Notes: generated by a model from the letters alone, not told the origin. A stretch of DNA of 43,696 nucleotides from Acinetobacter pragensis (GCF_001605895.1 NZ_LUAW01000003.1:1-43696); one strand, 5' to 3'. Positions 17,584 to 26,336 are shown, numbered from the stretch's first letter. Translations and numbers: made by a program.

Positions 17584-18262
17584 ATTTCTTCCGTTCCTCG
17601 GCATTTTCTAAAATAGGGATTAAATCTGTTAATGCGTCCAGCATAGGATAATTGCAAGTGCTTCGCGGCGCATTTGCAGAAGACGGCTGCGCAATGCTGT
17701 AGAGATTTTCAATGCCGAATTTTGCGGCGCCATTCAGCACCTTTTCAGTGTCATCAATAAAATAGCAGTAGGATGCATCAAAGGGATGCATGGCCTGCAG
17801 TTTTTTCCAAAAAGGCTGGAACTCTTTGGCATGGCCTAAGGTTTCACTGCTGACCATCACATCAAAATATTCAGAAATTCCGGTTTCTTCAAGTTTAAAA
17901 GCCAGCCCAGCTTCATCTGCATTGGTGGCCAGCCAAACTGGATAATCATTATTTTTTAGGTAGCTTAAAAGCGCGATGCAGCCCTCACGTTTCGCGACAC
18001 GGGTTTTGTGCTCGATTTGCATGGCCAGTACATCGACATCGACTTTTGCTGTCCAGAAGCGTGAGGAGTACCAATTTAGGGTATGATTATGTTCTTGGTA
18101 GAATTCAGACAGTGTGAGCCTGCTATGCTCTAGTGAGCAATGATGTGTTTCCGCGTAGCGGATTGGAAGTAAATGATTCCAAATGAAATCATCATAAGCA
18201 AGATCAAGCAGGGTTCCATCCATGTCAAAAATAATCACGGGTTTATCTGAATAATTTGGCAT
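17576..18262 (-). CDS. yrfG: HAD-family GMP/IMP nucleotidase YrfG-like
   Basis: Haloacid dehalogenase-type phosphatase; E. coli YrfG prefers GMP and IMP. Motif I is FDMDGTLLDL with Asp13 (nucleophile) and Asp15. Motif II is WLATNAD, and motif IV FIDDTEKVL. The HTLNWY segment is characteristic of YrfG and supports the name over general HAD. ATG 18262 is chosen because a longer frame would run into the divergent cysQ; no good Shine-Dalgarno is visible before it. 228 residues, 16 bases from divergent cysQ, and overlapping hslR. Confidence 0.85.
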   Translation of the reverse strand: MPNYSDKPVIIFDMDGTLLDLAYDDFIWNHLLPIRYAETHHCSLEHSRLTLSEFYQEHNHTLNWYSSRFWTAKVDVDVLAMQIEHKTRVAKREGCIALLSYLKNNDYPVWLATNADEAGLAFKLEETGISEYFDVMVSSETLGHAKEFQPFWKKLQAMHPFDASYCYFIDDTEKVLNGAAKFGIENLYSIAQPSSANAPRSTCNYPMLDALTDLIPILENAEERKKYA

Positions 18263-18278
18263 ATATAAAAGGCTTTCT

Positions 18279-19130
18279 ATGTTTAAAACAGCAGCGTTGC
18301 CGCAAGATTCTATGATTTTACAGCTGGTGCCCATTGTGACACAGGCATGTGAAATTTTGCGAGAAGAATATCGGAGATATTGTGCAGGCGATGTTTTTGA
18401 TGTGCTTGAAAAAGAAGATCATTCACCTGTGACGCAGGCCGATTACCGCACTAATCGTTATATTACCCGTGAGCTGGCCAAAATTTCCGATTTGCCGCTG
18501 CTGTCGGAAGAAGGTGAAAAAGATGAACGGGAGAAGTGGCAAAAATTTTGGTTGCTGGATCCGCTGGACGGTACTAAAGAATTTTTGCATAAGCGCCCTG
18601 AGTTTACCATTAACTTAAGTTTGGTTGACGGTGCAGACACGGTGTTTGCTGTATTGGCCATCCCTTGCGAGCATTGCATTTATTTCTGTCCAGAGCAGGG
18701 CCTGCCTTTAAAATACAATTATCAGGCTGAACAATGGTTCGCTTATTGCGCTTTAGATCATGCAAGCAGTGTGCAGATAGGCTTAAGCCAAAGCAGTCAG
18801 AACAAGCCTAAATATGCTGAATATTTAGACGTTTTATCCACTTTAACTGAATTCAGCGTGTTTAAAGCAGGCAGCGCATATAAGTTTTGCATGATGCTTG
18901 AGGACAGTGTGGATATTTATCCGCGTTTTCATCCAACCTGCGAATGGGATACCAGCGCGGGGCAATGCCTGCTTGAACGGATTGGCGGCGGTTTGATTGA
19001 TTTCAACGGGCGCCCGTTTACCTACAATCAGCGTGATACCTTGCTGAATGGCGGGTTTATGGCATTTAAGAATCAAGAGATGAAAGATATTGCGATGCAG
19101 GCGCTGGCATTGATGCAGAAACGCCATTGA
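18279..19130 (+). CDS. cysQ: 3'(2'),5'-bisphosphate nucleotidase CysQ
   Basis: Mg-dependent, lithium-sensitive phosphatase of the inositol monophosphatase fold. It removes the toxic by-product PAP formed during sulfate assimilation. Metal-binding motifs are LLSEEGE, WLLDPLDGTKEF (Asp94 and Asp97) and WDTSAGQCLLERIGG. The ATG at 18279 has AAGG six bases upstream. An internal ATG at 18312 aligns with the E. coli start and is an alternative. Divergent from yrfG with 16 bases between, so promoters must overlap or lie inside the genes. Confidence 0.92.
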   Translation: MFKTAALPQDSMILQLVPIVTQACEILREEYRRYCAGDVFDVLEKEDHSPVTQADYRTNRYITRELAKISDLPLLSEEGEKDEREKWQKFWLLDPLDGTKEFLHKRPEFTINLSLVDGADTVFAVLAIPCEHCIYFCPEQGLPLKYNYQAEQWFAYCALDHASSVQIGLSQSSQNKPKYAEYLDVLSTLTEFSVFKAGSAYKFCMMLEDSVDIYPRFHPTCEWDTSAGQCLLERIGGGLIDFNGRPFTYNQRDTLLNGGFMAFKNQEMKDIAMQALALMQKRH

Positions 19131-19182
19131 GCAAAAAATTGATCATGCTATAGTGGTTTTGAATTATTGAGTTTAATGAATT

Positions 19183-19920
19183 ATGCCCTTAGATTTGCTC
19201 CCGCCCAGTATGCTCAAAGCAATAGATTTATTGCCGGACGCAAAAATACCTGTGACTTTATTCACGCGGCATTCCATTCGTGAAGTTGTTACAGGGCAAG
19301 GGCTTGCAGGCTATGATTTGCAGCTGACGAATCAGGGGCGTGATTTGGCTCAGTCGTGGGGATCCTATCTGATTGATAATACAGACCGCGTGATTCAGCA
19401 CTGCATTTCCAGCCCGATTCAGCGCTGTGTAGACACGGCCGCGTTAATGATTCAAGGCGCGGATGTGCAAACAGTAGAGCCGAATACCCATCATATCGAA
19501 ATTATAGAGCAGGGACTGCTGGTTGAGCCGGGCAGCTTCGTGCTGGATATTAAGCAGGCCGGGCCATATTTTCAAAGACAGGGCGCTCTAGGCTTTATCA
19601 ACAGTTTTGTGAATAATGCCTTGCCAGGCATGAAGCATCCGATTCATGGCGTTGTTGATGTTTTGGAGCTGATCTACAACACGCATCCAACCAATTCATA
19701 TGGGTTGAGCCTAGCAGTAAGCCATGACACCATTTTAGCCGCGATTTTGGCGGTCATTTCCGGTAAGCATATTGTGACCAAAGAAGACTGGCCTAAAATG
19801 ATGGAAGGCTTGTTTGTCTGGTTTGAGGGCGATGTCTTTCTGGAGTCCAAATTGAAATGGATTTGGCGCGGGGAGATTAATGAGCTGAATATTTGGGAAT
19901 TTCAGCATTTGCAAATATGA
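19183..19920 (+). CDS. Histidine-phosphatase-family protein
   Basis: Phosphoglycerate-mutase-like fold, substrate unknown. The catalytic motif is TRHSIRE with Arg29 and nucleophile His30. The usual RHG triad reads RHS here, as in acid-phosphatase-like members. The second catalytic His is His181 in SHDTILAA, and SSPIQRCVDTA fits the phosphate pocket. 245 residues, no signal peptide, so probably cytosolic. It lies 52 bases after cysQ and could be co-transcribed, then a hairpin terminator follows at 19994. I cannot assign a more precise function. Confidence 0.75.
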   Translation: MPLDLLPPSMLKAIDLLPDAKIPVTLFTRHSIREVVTGQGLAGYDLQLTNQGRDLAQSWGSYLIDNTDRVIQHCISSPIQRCVDTAALMIQGADVQTVEPNTHHIEIIEQGLLVEPGSFVLDIKQAGPYFQRQGALGFINSFVNNALPGMKHPIHGVVDVLELIYNTHPTNSYGLSLAVSHDTILAAILAVISGKHIVTKEDWPKMMEGLFVWFEGDVFLESKLKWIWRGEINELNIWEFQHLQI

Positions 19921-19993
19921 ATGCCTTAGCTGAACAGATTTATTAAGCAAATATGTAAGTTTGGCGAGCAAAATAATTAAATAAAGATTGTTT

Positions 19994-20030
19994 AAAGCGC
20001 TGTCTAGATCATTGCCTAGCAGCGCTTTTT
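19994..20030 (+). terminator. Terminator after the histidine phosphatase gene
   Basis: Stem AAAGCGCTG / CAGCGCTTT extended inward by CTAG/CTAG, followed by a T run. It also separates the convergent gene at 20050. Confidence 0.85.
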
Positions 20031-20049
20031 AATCATTATGGCTAAGCTG

Positions 20050-20490
20050 CTAAATTTTGGCTTTGATGCGGTGCGGGAAATCCTGCAAATCAATCTTCAA
20101 GTCCTCATCATTTAAAGACCAGAGCGATGTATTGACAGGCATTTGCTGCTGATGAATTCGGCTGTATTTGTCGGCGGCAATGAGCGTCGCAATATCGTGG
20201 TCTGGAATGGTGTATGCATCGACAATATCTTTTGGATACTGCGTACGTGCATAAAAGGCTTCTTCGCTTTCACCTTGGTGCAGGGCGAAAATACGCTCAA
20301 CGGCCGGCAGATACACGCCATAGCTCAGCCATGAGTCTACTCCCTGAGAGGCTTGAATTTCAGCAGTGCCTTTCATGTTGGATATAACTTTAGCTAATAC
20401 ATCTTTTTCGCCCTTAGTGGTGAAATATTCAATATATTGCTGTTCTGCAGGCTGAAATTTTTCGAGTGTTGGAAGAAATTTGTTAATCAT
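20050..20490 (-). CDS. Unrecognised small soluble protein
   Basis: A 146-residue frame with GGGG about seven bases before its ATG and codon use like its neighbours, so probably a real gene. I do not recognise the family. It has no signal peptide, membrane segment or Cys, is acidic and partly helical, and carries a Trp/Tyr-rich middle (DSWLSYGVYLPAVERIF) and an IPDHDIATLIAADKYSRIH segment. It stands alone: convergent to the histidine phosphatase and with a long AT-rich gap on its other side. Confidence 0.65.
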   Translation of the reverse strand: MINKFLPTLEKFQPAEQQYIEYFTTKGEKDVLAKVISNMKGTAEIQASQGVDSWLSYGVYLPAVERIFALHQGESEEAFYARTQYPKDIVDAYTIPDHDIATLIAADKYSRIHQQQMPVNTSLWSLNDEDLKIDLQDFPHRIKAKI

Positions 20491-20978
20491 TAGATTCCCC
20501 GAATATTTTATTGCTTCTTGCGCGGTGTGTTCAGGATGGGTGTGTCAAAGCGCTAATCTCAGAAGATAATACCATAATTTTTTTAAGGGTATTTTATATT
20601 CATTCAAATCTTTTAATGAAGCGAATATGAATCAATATTTTTTAATTATCGATTTGGTTTTTAGAGCTTATGCTTTATTGCAAAAAAGATTCATCTTTGA
20701 AGAAAAAAACTATGACATTTTTTGCCACATTTAAAATGCAAATAAGCATGTTTGATGGCAAAGTTTTATTTTTAAATACGATATATATCACGTAATTTCA
20801 TGTCAAATTAATATTTTTTTCCTATTAAAATTAAAAAGCGTCTGTTTTTGACAAATCACGTCATTTGCAATAAAAAAACAATATTTATAGGATGCTATTT
20901 TGTGTGAACTTATTGATTTTTAATATTAATGTTGGGTTCGCTTTTTTAACTATAAGTGTATCTGTATTAGGGTAAATA
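20491..20978. other. Long AT-rich intergenic region upstream of the M66 lipoprotein gene
   Basis: About 490 bases with no credible reading frame. It holds the divergent start signals of the gene ending at 20490 and the gene starting at 20979, many A/T runs, and a compound dyad at 20721-20762. AGGG precedes the ATG at 20979. A -10-like TATAAG is at 20951 but I find no convincing -35. The composition resembles upstream regions of silenced or strongly regulated surface genes. Confidence 0.5.
20721..20762. repeat. Compound inverted repeat in the 20.5-21 kb gap
   Basis: Outer arms TTTGCCA (20721-20727) and TGGCAAA (20756-20762) enclose inner arms ATGC (20736-20739) and GCAT (20746-20749). No T run follows, so a regulator-binding site is more likely than a terminator. 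Confidence 0.4.
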
Positions 20979-23654
20979 ATGAAAAGTGTGATTTGTTTTG
21001 CGACAAGCAATTTAAGTGTCTGTGTTTTGGCATTGATGCTTGCTGGCTGCGGCGGCGGGGGGAGTGATGATGGCAGTAAAGGGGGAACAGCGTATGATCC
21101 TGAGCTGGGGAAATATCAAGAACCTGCACAAGGTGCGCTTGAAGAAGGTTCGCTTGGATTTTATGACTACGATGCAGTTGAAGATGTCAGAAAAATTCGA
21201 GAAGATTTAGAGGGTGATTTTCATGCAATGATTCAATTTGGTCAGCAGCATGTTGTAGACCCTAATGGCAATGAGGCAAATAAAATGCCTCGCTTAACCA
21301 GTGAAAAAGAAGCATTGCTTTTAGTGACACCGACGGAAGCTATGGGAACGGTTTCTGGTTTAAGCGCTGAAATTTATCTGGATAATAAGTTAATTCGCAC
21401 AATTGCATTGAACGATCCTTCGCTGATACCGGCATCTGATCAGAGCGGGCAAAAAGGGCGTCCTAACGTTTACTACAGTAAAAAAGCATGGTCAGGTCAT
21501 TTGAATTGGGATGAGGTAAAGCCGGGCCTTAAAATTCGTCTCATGGATAGCCAACGCAGAAGTGGTGAACTTGCAGAGGAAAAAATTGACTTTGCGCCGC
21601 CAGGGGAGCTGGTGCTGAATAATATCCGTATAGGTATGTTAAGCGACCCCCCGATTTCTACGGGACATTATATGTTGCTGGAACCTGAAAAAGCAGGAAC
21701 GGATTATTTCCAAACGATTCCGGCTGCTGAGATGGTTGTAGCTAAGTACGATGATATTCAATTAGATAAAGTGATGGTGGCATCTGGTGTTATTTATGAC
21801 GATGTCAGTGCAACGGATGGCGGTGTGTACTCTGGTGACATGCGTGAAAATGTAGGCAAGTCTACATTTAGCGTGGGGATCAACTTAGCGAACTGGGGTG
21901 TAACCAGCGCTTCTATGTCAAGCCAATCTCAGCCGCAGCTCACGGAGTCTGTCATTGTGCATCACTCGCGCGGCCGATATGCAAATGGCTACAGCACTCA
22001 TGGCTTGAGCGGCGGTAATGGTATGCTGACTTTGGTGGATTCGGTAGGCAATGAGTTCAGTCATGAAATTGGCCATCATTATGGATTAGGGCATTATCCG
22101 GGTGCGGTAACAACAGCGGGCGTCACAAACTATTTTTGGGCATCGCACCATGCGGATAGCGGCTGGGGATATATCGCGAACCGAAACAAAATGCGGGGTA
22201 ATTTAATCTGGGCTTCGACCTCTTTATGGGATGCGAGCACGGGTACGGCAAATTTTAAAAATTTATTACCATATAGCCGTGATGCAATGTCCGGCGGCTA
22301 TTCAAGCAGTACTTATTCAAAATATACGCACTATACTGGCTACAGCACATTCTTGAAAATTCAACCGCATTTTAATCGTGCAGTATGGGATGAAACGTCA
22401 CCTACCGGTTATAAATTGTGGGATGCCAATACGCGTAAAATGGAAATTACACAGCCAAACGTGCCTGCATCTTCCGAGATTTGGTTTAACAGCGCGGATG
22501 GAAACTATTTAAAACCTAAGCAGATCGGTGTTCCTGTATTTACGATCTTGGGTGGGTATGATCCTGAACAGCAGGTTGGTTTGCTTTATCCGGCTGCACG
22601 AAGTAACTGGGGGAATGTTTTCGATTTACCGGCCGCAAATGCAGCCAGTGCAAGTTCAGCATGCTGGCTGGATGTCAAACTGCCTTCACAGAATAAAATT
22701 ATAGCTTTGGCGCCAAAACGCATGGGGTCAAATGCCAACAAGCTTCATGTAAATATTGCAATTTCAGATCAGCCTAAATCTGTAGATTTGTATTGTCAAA
22801 AAGCTGAAGAGGCTGCAAAGCTATTATCTCATATTGATATACCGGCATATGCGGAAGCCATTAAGCCAGCGGTTAAAATTGGCCGTGTTTCTGGCTATAG
22901 CGCACTCCGTTCTATAGAGCTGCCACAATTGGAAGAAGCTTTAGTTACTCAGGCAGGCAAGGCCGTTGTGAATTTAAGCTCAGCAGAAGCATTACTGTAT
23001 GACTCATACAAAAATGAAAAATCACTGCTGAGCAGGGCTGCTCAACAGCAATTGGAGCGCTATGAAACTCAACAAAATACAGTTTATCGTTTGAATCGCT
23101 GGATGAATGCTTATTCTAAGGATTTATTGAATAAAGTTGCTGAGGCTGAAACCGCACTTGAAAAATTCATGCAAAAACTTTCAGTCAGCCAAGAAGGATT
23201 GTTGAATGAAACTGCGCTGATTCAAAATGGCACCAACTGTTTGAAGTCAGAAACTTTGGAAGACGGCTCTTTAAATCTATATATCAGCGGTCAGACGGGC
23301 TGCAGTGCAGATGATAGTGAGAAATGGATTTATGATGCGCTTGGGCGTATTCATAATAAAGCGCAGTTAAGCCAGTGCTTAACAGGAAATGGCAGCGGCG
23401 CTAAAGTGACACTTGAACGTTGTGCATTAAATCAAGATACGCAAGTCTGGACTATGGATGCCGCGACAACGAGTATTCGTCAAAGCGGCCAATGCTTGGA
23501 TTTGAGTTCTGGCCACTTGAGCAATAACCGTGGAACTTTAATCCGTTACAGCTGTACCAATGGTTCTAATCAGCGCTGGACGAACTTAAATACCAACAAT
23601 AATCTGCTGCTGGCTTATCTTTCATCATCAAACTTAGAGATGCTGAATAAATAG
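20979..23654 (+). CDS. M66 (StcE/TagA-like) zinc metalloprotease lipoprotein with ricin-type C-terminal domain
   Basis: Secreted surface protease candidate of 891 residues. The lipobox LAGC gives lipidated Cys24, followed by a Gly/Ser/Asp linker; Gly at +2 suggests outer-membrane sorting. The zinc motif HEIGHHYGLGH (362-372) is the metzincin type of peptidase family M66, whose known members StcE and TagA cut mucin-type glycoproteins. About residues 100-470 form the catalytic region. A later helical stretch (about 660-740) leads to a ricin B-like lectin region (about 750-870) with QCLDLSSG and QRW motifs, suggesting glycan binding. Such proteins are commonly type II secretion substrates, but no secretion genes lie nearby. 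The substrate is inferred only from the family. Confidence 0.8.
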   Translation: MKSVICFATSNLSVCVLALMLAGCGGGGSDDGSKGGTAYDPELGKYQEPAQGALEEGSLGFYDYDAVEDVRKIREDLEGDFHAMIQFGQQHVVDPNGNEANKMPRLTSEKEALLLVTPTEAMGTVSGLSAEIYLDNKLIRTIALNDPSLIPASDQSGQKGRPNVYYSKKAWSGHLNWDEVKPGLKIRLMDSQRRSGELAEEKIDFAPPGELVLNNIRIGMLSDPPISTGHYMLLEPEKAGTDYFQTIPAAEMVVAKYDDIQLDKVMVASGVIYDDVSATDGGVYSGDMRENVGKSTFSVGINLANWGVTSASMSSQSQPQLTESVIVHHSRGRYANGYSTHGLSGGNGMLTLVDSVGNEFSHEIGHHYGLGHYPGAVTTAGVTNYFWASHHADSGWGYIANRNKMRGNLIWASTSLWDASTGTANFKNLLPYSRDAMSGGYSSSTYSKYTHYTGYSTFLKIQPHFNRAVWDETSPTGYKLWDANTRKMEITQPNVPASSEIWFNSADGNYLKPKQIGVPVFTILGGYDPEQQVGLLYPAARSNWGNVFDLPAANAASASSACWLDVKLPSQNKIIALAPKRMGSNANKLHVNIAISDQPKSVDLYCQKAEEAAKLLSHIDIPAYAEAIKPAVKIGRVSGYSALRSIELPQLEEALVTQAGKAVVNLSSAEALLYDSYKNEKSLLSRAAQQQLERYETQQNTVYRLNRWMNAYSKDLLNKVAEAETALEKFMQKLSVSQEGLLNETALIQNGTNCLKSETLEDGSLNLYISGQTGCSADDSEKWIYDALGRIHNKAQLSQCLTGNGSGAKVTLERCALNQDTQVWTMDAATTSIRQSGQCLDLSSGHLSNNRGTLIRYSCTNGSNQRWTNLNTNNNLLLAYLSSSNLEMLNK

Positions 23655-23669
23655 GGCGGTATCTGGGAT

Positions 23670-23699
23670 AATAAAGCCTGCATTTGCGGGCTTTATTAT
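23670..23699 (+). terminator. Terminator after the M66 lipoprotein gene
   Basis: Stem AATAAAGCC / GGCTTTATT with a roughly ten-base loop, 15 bases after the stop codon. Weak T run. Confidence 0.65.
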
Positions 23700-23723
23700 T
23701 TCTGCCTATAAATAATAGACAAT

Positions 23724-23750
23724 AAAAAAAGCCCGAAAAGGGCTTTTTTT
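23724..23750. terminator. Bidirectional terminator between the lipoprotein gene and rpsT
   Basis: Stem GCCC / GGGC with loop GAAAA, seven A before and seven T after, so it works for the plus-strand lipoprotein gene and for minus-strand rpsT. Confidence 0.9.
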
Positions 23751-23761
23751 ATTTTTTGCGA

Positions 23762-24031
23762 TTAGTTAGAAGCTAATGCTTTAACTTGCGCGTTCAAGCG
23801 GCTCTTATGACGAGCAGCTTTGTTTTTATGGATGATGCCTTTATCAGCCATGCGGTCGATTACAGGTACAGTTGCTTTGTAAGCTTCTGAAGCAACAGCA
23901 TAGTCGCCAGCAGCAATCGCAGCTACTGTACGTTTAAGATAAGTACGAACCATAGAACGTAAGCTAGCGTTGTGTTTGCGTGCTTTAACGTTTTGACGGG
24001 CACGTTTTTTAGCTTGAGCAGAGTTTGCCAC
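23762..24031 (-). CDS. rpsT: 30S ribosomal protein S20
   Basis: Primary binding protein of the 16S rRNA 5' domain and central minor domain. The 89-residue basic helical protein starts [13 protein letters not shown] and ends with [18 protein letters not shown], both diagnostic. The start codon is GTG (complement of 24029-24031) with GGAG upstream. E. coli rpsT also uses a non-ATG start (UUG), which is part of its autoregulation. The leader contains a 7-bp inverted repeat (24063-24112). Confidence 0.97.
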   Translation of the reverse strand: MANSAQAKKRARQNVKARKHNASLRSMVRTYLKRTVAAIAAGDYAVASEAYKATVPVIDRMADKGIIHKNKAARHKSRLNAQVKALASN

Positions 24032-24062
24032 TCGTGCACTCCTTGAATTAGATTGGTCTGGG

Positions 24063-24112
24063 CGGGCTGAACTTCAACTGAAAACCACATCAGCAGAACT
24101 ATCACCAGCCCG
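24063..24112 (-). promoter_or_regulatory. Structured leader of rpsT
   Basis: On the minus strand CGGGCTG and CAGCCCG form a perfect 7-bp stem closing about 36 bases, ending about 30 bases before the GTG start. A -35-like TTGACT lies further upstream around 24150. It may expose or hide the ribosome-binding site for S20 autocontrol; this is inference. Confidence 0.45.
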
Positions 24113-24244
24113 TAAACAAGTGGCATATTTTGATTAGATTATGCAGTTAAGTCAAGTCTTGACATGCTTTGACAACATTTTAGATGAAGAAAAATTCCAA
24201 AGAAAACGTTAGATTAATAGGAATGGCGGGAGATTGTACAAAAA

Positions 24245-24910
24245 ATGATTAATTCTATTGAAAATGCGATTGTCATCGGAGCAACAGGTTTAGTAGGGCG
24301 GGAGCTGATTCGTCAGCTCAGTCAAAATGAATATTGCGCAAATATTACGGCAGTCGTGCGCAAGCGCGATAATGAATTTAACCATTTGGAAAAAGTGCAG
24401 CAATTTGAGCTGGAAGACTTTCTGCTGCTGAATGAACAGGATGTCAGCGGCTATACGCATGCATTCAGCTGCCTTGGAACAACCATGAAGCAGGCGGGCA
24501 CGAAAGAAAAATTTTATAATACGGATTTTGTCATTAACGCGCATTTTGCTGAGCTGCTGGAAAATATGGCTACGCACTATATTCTTCTCAGCGCTTTAGG
24601 CGCCAACCCGAAATCGCCTGTCTTTTACAATCGGGTCAAGGGAGAGCTGGAGTATTACGTCAAAAACTTGGCTTTAACCCGCACATCCATTGTTCGCCCG
24701 TCATTATTGCTGGGACAGCGTCAAGAATCGCGCAAGCTGGAAGACGCGGCGCAAAAGCTGTATCAGCGCTTTTCGCATTTAGTACCCGACAGTTTTAAAT
24801 TTAAGCCAGTGACAGCGGCGCAAGTGGCTCATACTATGGTCGATGCAGCGCAAACACAGACTGAAAAATTTCAGATTTATGATAATTTACGCATACAAAA
24901 AACCAAATGA
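24245..24910 (+). CDS. NAD(P)-binding Rossmann-fold protein
   Basis: Atypical short-chain dehydrogenase/epimerase-like protein of the NAD(P)H-binding (HTATIP2-like) group, substrate unknown. The nucleotide-binding loop is VIGATGLVGREL near residue 11. FSCLGTTMKQAGTKEKF and LLSALGANPKSPVFYNRVKGELE match the group, with the Tyr-x3-Lys pair in YNRVKGE. 221 residues, soluble. The gene lies directly upstream of an RraA-like gene (11 bases), so they are probably one operon. Confidence 0.8.
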   Translation: MINSIENAIVIGATGLVGRELIRQLSQNEYCANITAVVRKRDNEFNHLEKVQQFELEDFLLLNEQDVSGYTHAFSCLGTTMKQAGTKEKFYNTDFVINAHFAELLENMATHYILLSALGANPKSPVFYNRVKGELEYYVKNLALTRTSIVRPSLLLGQRQESRKLEDAAQKLYQRFSHLVPDSFKFKPVTAAQVAHTMVDAAQTQTEKFQIYDNLRIQKTK

Positions 24911-24921
24911 GGGGATAAACC

Positions 24922-25434
24922 GTGTCTACAGTGCCTTTTGTAACCTGTGATCTGCTTGATGATCATCCAGAGAAAGAAATTCAGGTGGTAACGCCATCAA
25001 TGGATGGAAAATTTTTCAAAAGTTATGGCGCGCGTAAAAGTTTTGGCGGTCAGGCTGTTACGGTTAAATGTTTTGAAGATAATTCACGGGTGAAAGAGCT
25101 GCTGGCGACAGACGGTGCTGGCAAAGTATTGGTTGTTGACGGCGGAGCTTCTATGCGCTGCGCGCTGATGGGGGATTTAATTGCAGAATCTGCAGTAAAG
25201 AATCATTGGAATGGCGTGGTCATCTATGGGTGCGTGCGTGATGTAGACGCGATTGCAGCATTGGATTTAGGGGTTCATGCGCTGGCATGCATTCCGCAAA
25301 AAAGCAACCGTAAAGGCGCTGGAGAAACAGATATTCAGCTCAACTTCGGCGGTGTAAGCATACAGACCGGCGATTATATCTATGCGGATAATAATGGCAT
25401 TATTGTGTCAAAAAACGCATTAGCCGAGCTTTAA
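24922..25434 (+). CDS. rraA: RraA-family protein (ribonuclease E activity regulator or aldolase-like)
   Basis: Trimeric RraA fold. In E. coli, RraA binds and inhibits RNase E, while related proteins are HMG/CHA aldolases. The core motif GDLIAESAVKNHWNGVVIYGCVRD carries the conserved Gly/Arg-Asp pocket, and PQKSNRKGAGE and YIYADNNGIIV follow as in RraA. It starts with GTG 24922, with GAGGGG about eight bases upstream. 170 residues, somewhat longer than E. coli RraA (161). The function could be regulatory or enzymatic; sequence alone does not decide. Confidence 0.85.
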   Translation: MSTVPFVTCDLLDDHPEKEIQVVTPSMDGKFFKSYGARKSFGGQAVTVKCFEDNSRVKELLATDGAGKVLVVDGGASMRCALMGDLIAESAVKNHWNGVVIYGCVRDVDAIAALDLGVHALACIPQKSNRKGAGETDIQLNFGGVSIQTGDYIYADNNGIIVSKNALAEL

Positions 25435-25471
25435 TTCAATCTAGCGGCATGAACGCAAAAGCGTCAGTACA

Positions 25472-25491
25472 GCAAGCTGGCTGATGCTTGC
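25472..25491 (+). terminator. Weak hairpin after the RraA-like gene
   Basis: GCAAGC / GCTTGC with an eight-base loop, followed by ATAAAAATTT. Only a weak T run, so a possible terminator. Confidence 0.35.
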
Positions 25492-25556
25492 ATAAAAATT
25501 TAAAAACAATAAAAGCACCACAGCTTTGAAATGGGCTGAATAATAAGGATTCGACT

Positions 25557-26336
25557 ATGTTAATGCATCAAGTAAAAGTTCTGCAGGCTCTGGCGTCAGC
25601 GGCATTGGAAGGCGGTCGCGGCACCAATGGCACAGCGCACCCGCAGCAGCCGCCAAATGCGCTGAAGCTGTATGAATTTGAAGGCTCTCCGTTTTGCCGC
25701 CGTGTCCGTGAGGTGATGACCACACTGAATTTAGATTATGAAGTTTATCCTTGCCCTAAAGGCGGTAAGCGTTACCGTGATGAAATGAAAAAATTGGGCG
25801 GGCGCCGTCAATTTCCTTTCTTGGTAGATGAAAATACAGGCACGCAGCTGTATGAGTCACAGGATATTATTCATCATTTATTCAAGTATTATGGCAGCAC
25901 TGGACGGACACCCAAAAAATATTCTCACTACCCTAAAGTGCCTGCTTTAGCGCTTGCCGGTACGCTGGCCAACGGCGCTCGCGGTGTTTGGGTCAATAAG
26001 AAGATTCTAGAGCGTAAAGCGCCTGAACAGCTGCTTGAGCTGTGGGGCTTCGAGGCGAGTCCTTATACACGTATTGTCAGGGCTGAACTGACAGTGCTTG
26101 AACTGCCGTTTAAATTCCACAATGTCGCCAAAGAGCGCTGGCAAGATCAGGGCTTGGCGGTGCTGCGCTTAAAGCCGGGGAAATACATTCCTCTGGCAGG
26201 CGGAAAGCGGGAGCATGTGTTGAAGGTCATGGGGGAGAATATTCAGGTGCCGTATTTGGTTGACCCCAATACTGGCGTCAAATTGTTTGAATCTGCTGAG
26301 ATTGTAAAATATCTCCAAAAACAATATGGTTCTTAA
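25557..26336 (+). CDS. Tandem thioredoxin-fold (GST N-terminal-like) protein
   Basis: 259-residue soluble protein made of two glutaredoxin/GST N-terminal-like domains. Repeat 1 (about 36-112) has LYEFEGSPFCRRVRE with Cys47 and FPFLVDENTGTQLYESQDI. Repeat 2 (about 160-257) has LWGFEASPYTRIVRAE and VPYLVDPNTGVKLFESAEI. The active-site Cys of repeat 1 is Thr171 in repeat 2, so only the first half can do thiol chemistry. The N-terminal 35 residues are an extra Ala/Gly/Pro-rich segment. The fold is clear, the substrate unknown; glutathione binding is plausible. AAGGA lies eight bases before the ATG. It precedes a two-component pair but is separated by 180 bases. Confidence 0.8.
   Translation: MLMHQVKVLQALASAALEGGRGTNGTAHPQQPPNALKLYEFEGSPFCRRVREVMTTLNLDYEVYPCPKGGKRYRDEMKKLGGRRQFPFLVDENTGTQLYESQDIIHHLFKYYGSTGRTPKKYSHYPKVPALALAGTLANGARGVWVNKKILERKAPEQLLELWGFEASPYTRIVRAELTVLELPFKFHNVAKERWQDQGLAVLRLKPGKYIPLAGGKREHVLKVMGENIQVPYLVDPNTGVKLFESAEIVKYLQKQYGS

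Noticed and set aside
20491..20978. Hidden small gene or toxin-antitoxin pair in the AT-rich gap
   Set aside because: No frame with a ribosome site and sensible composition could be found on either strand.
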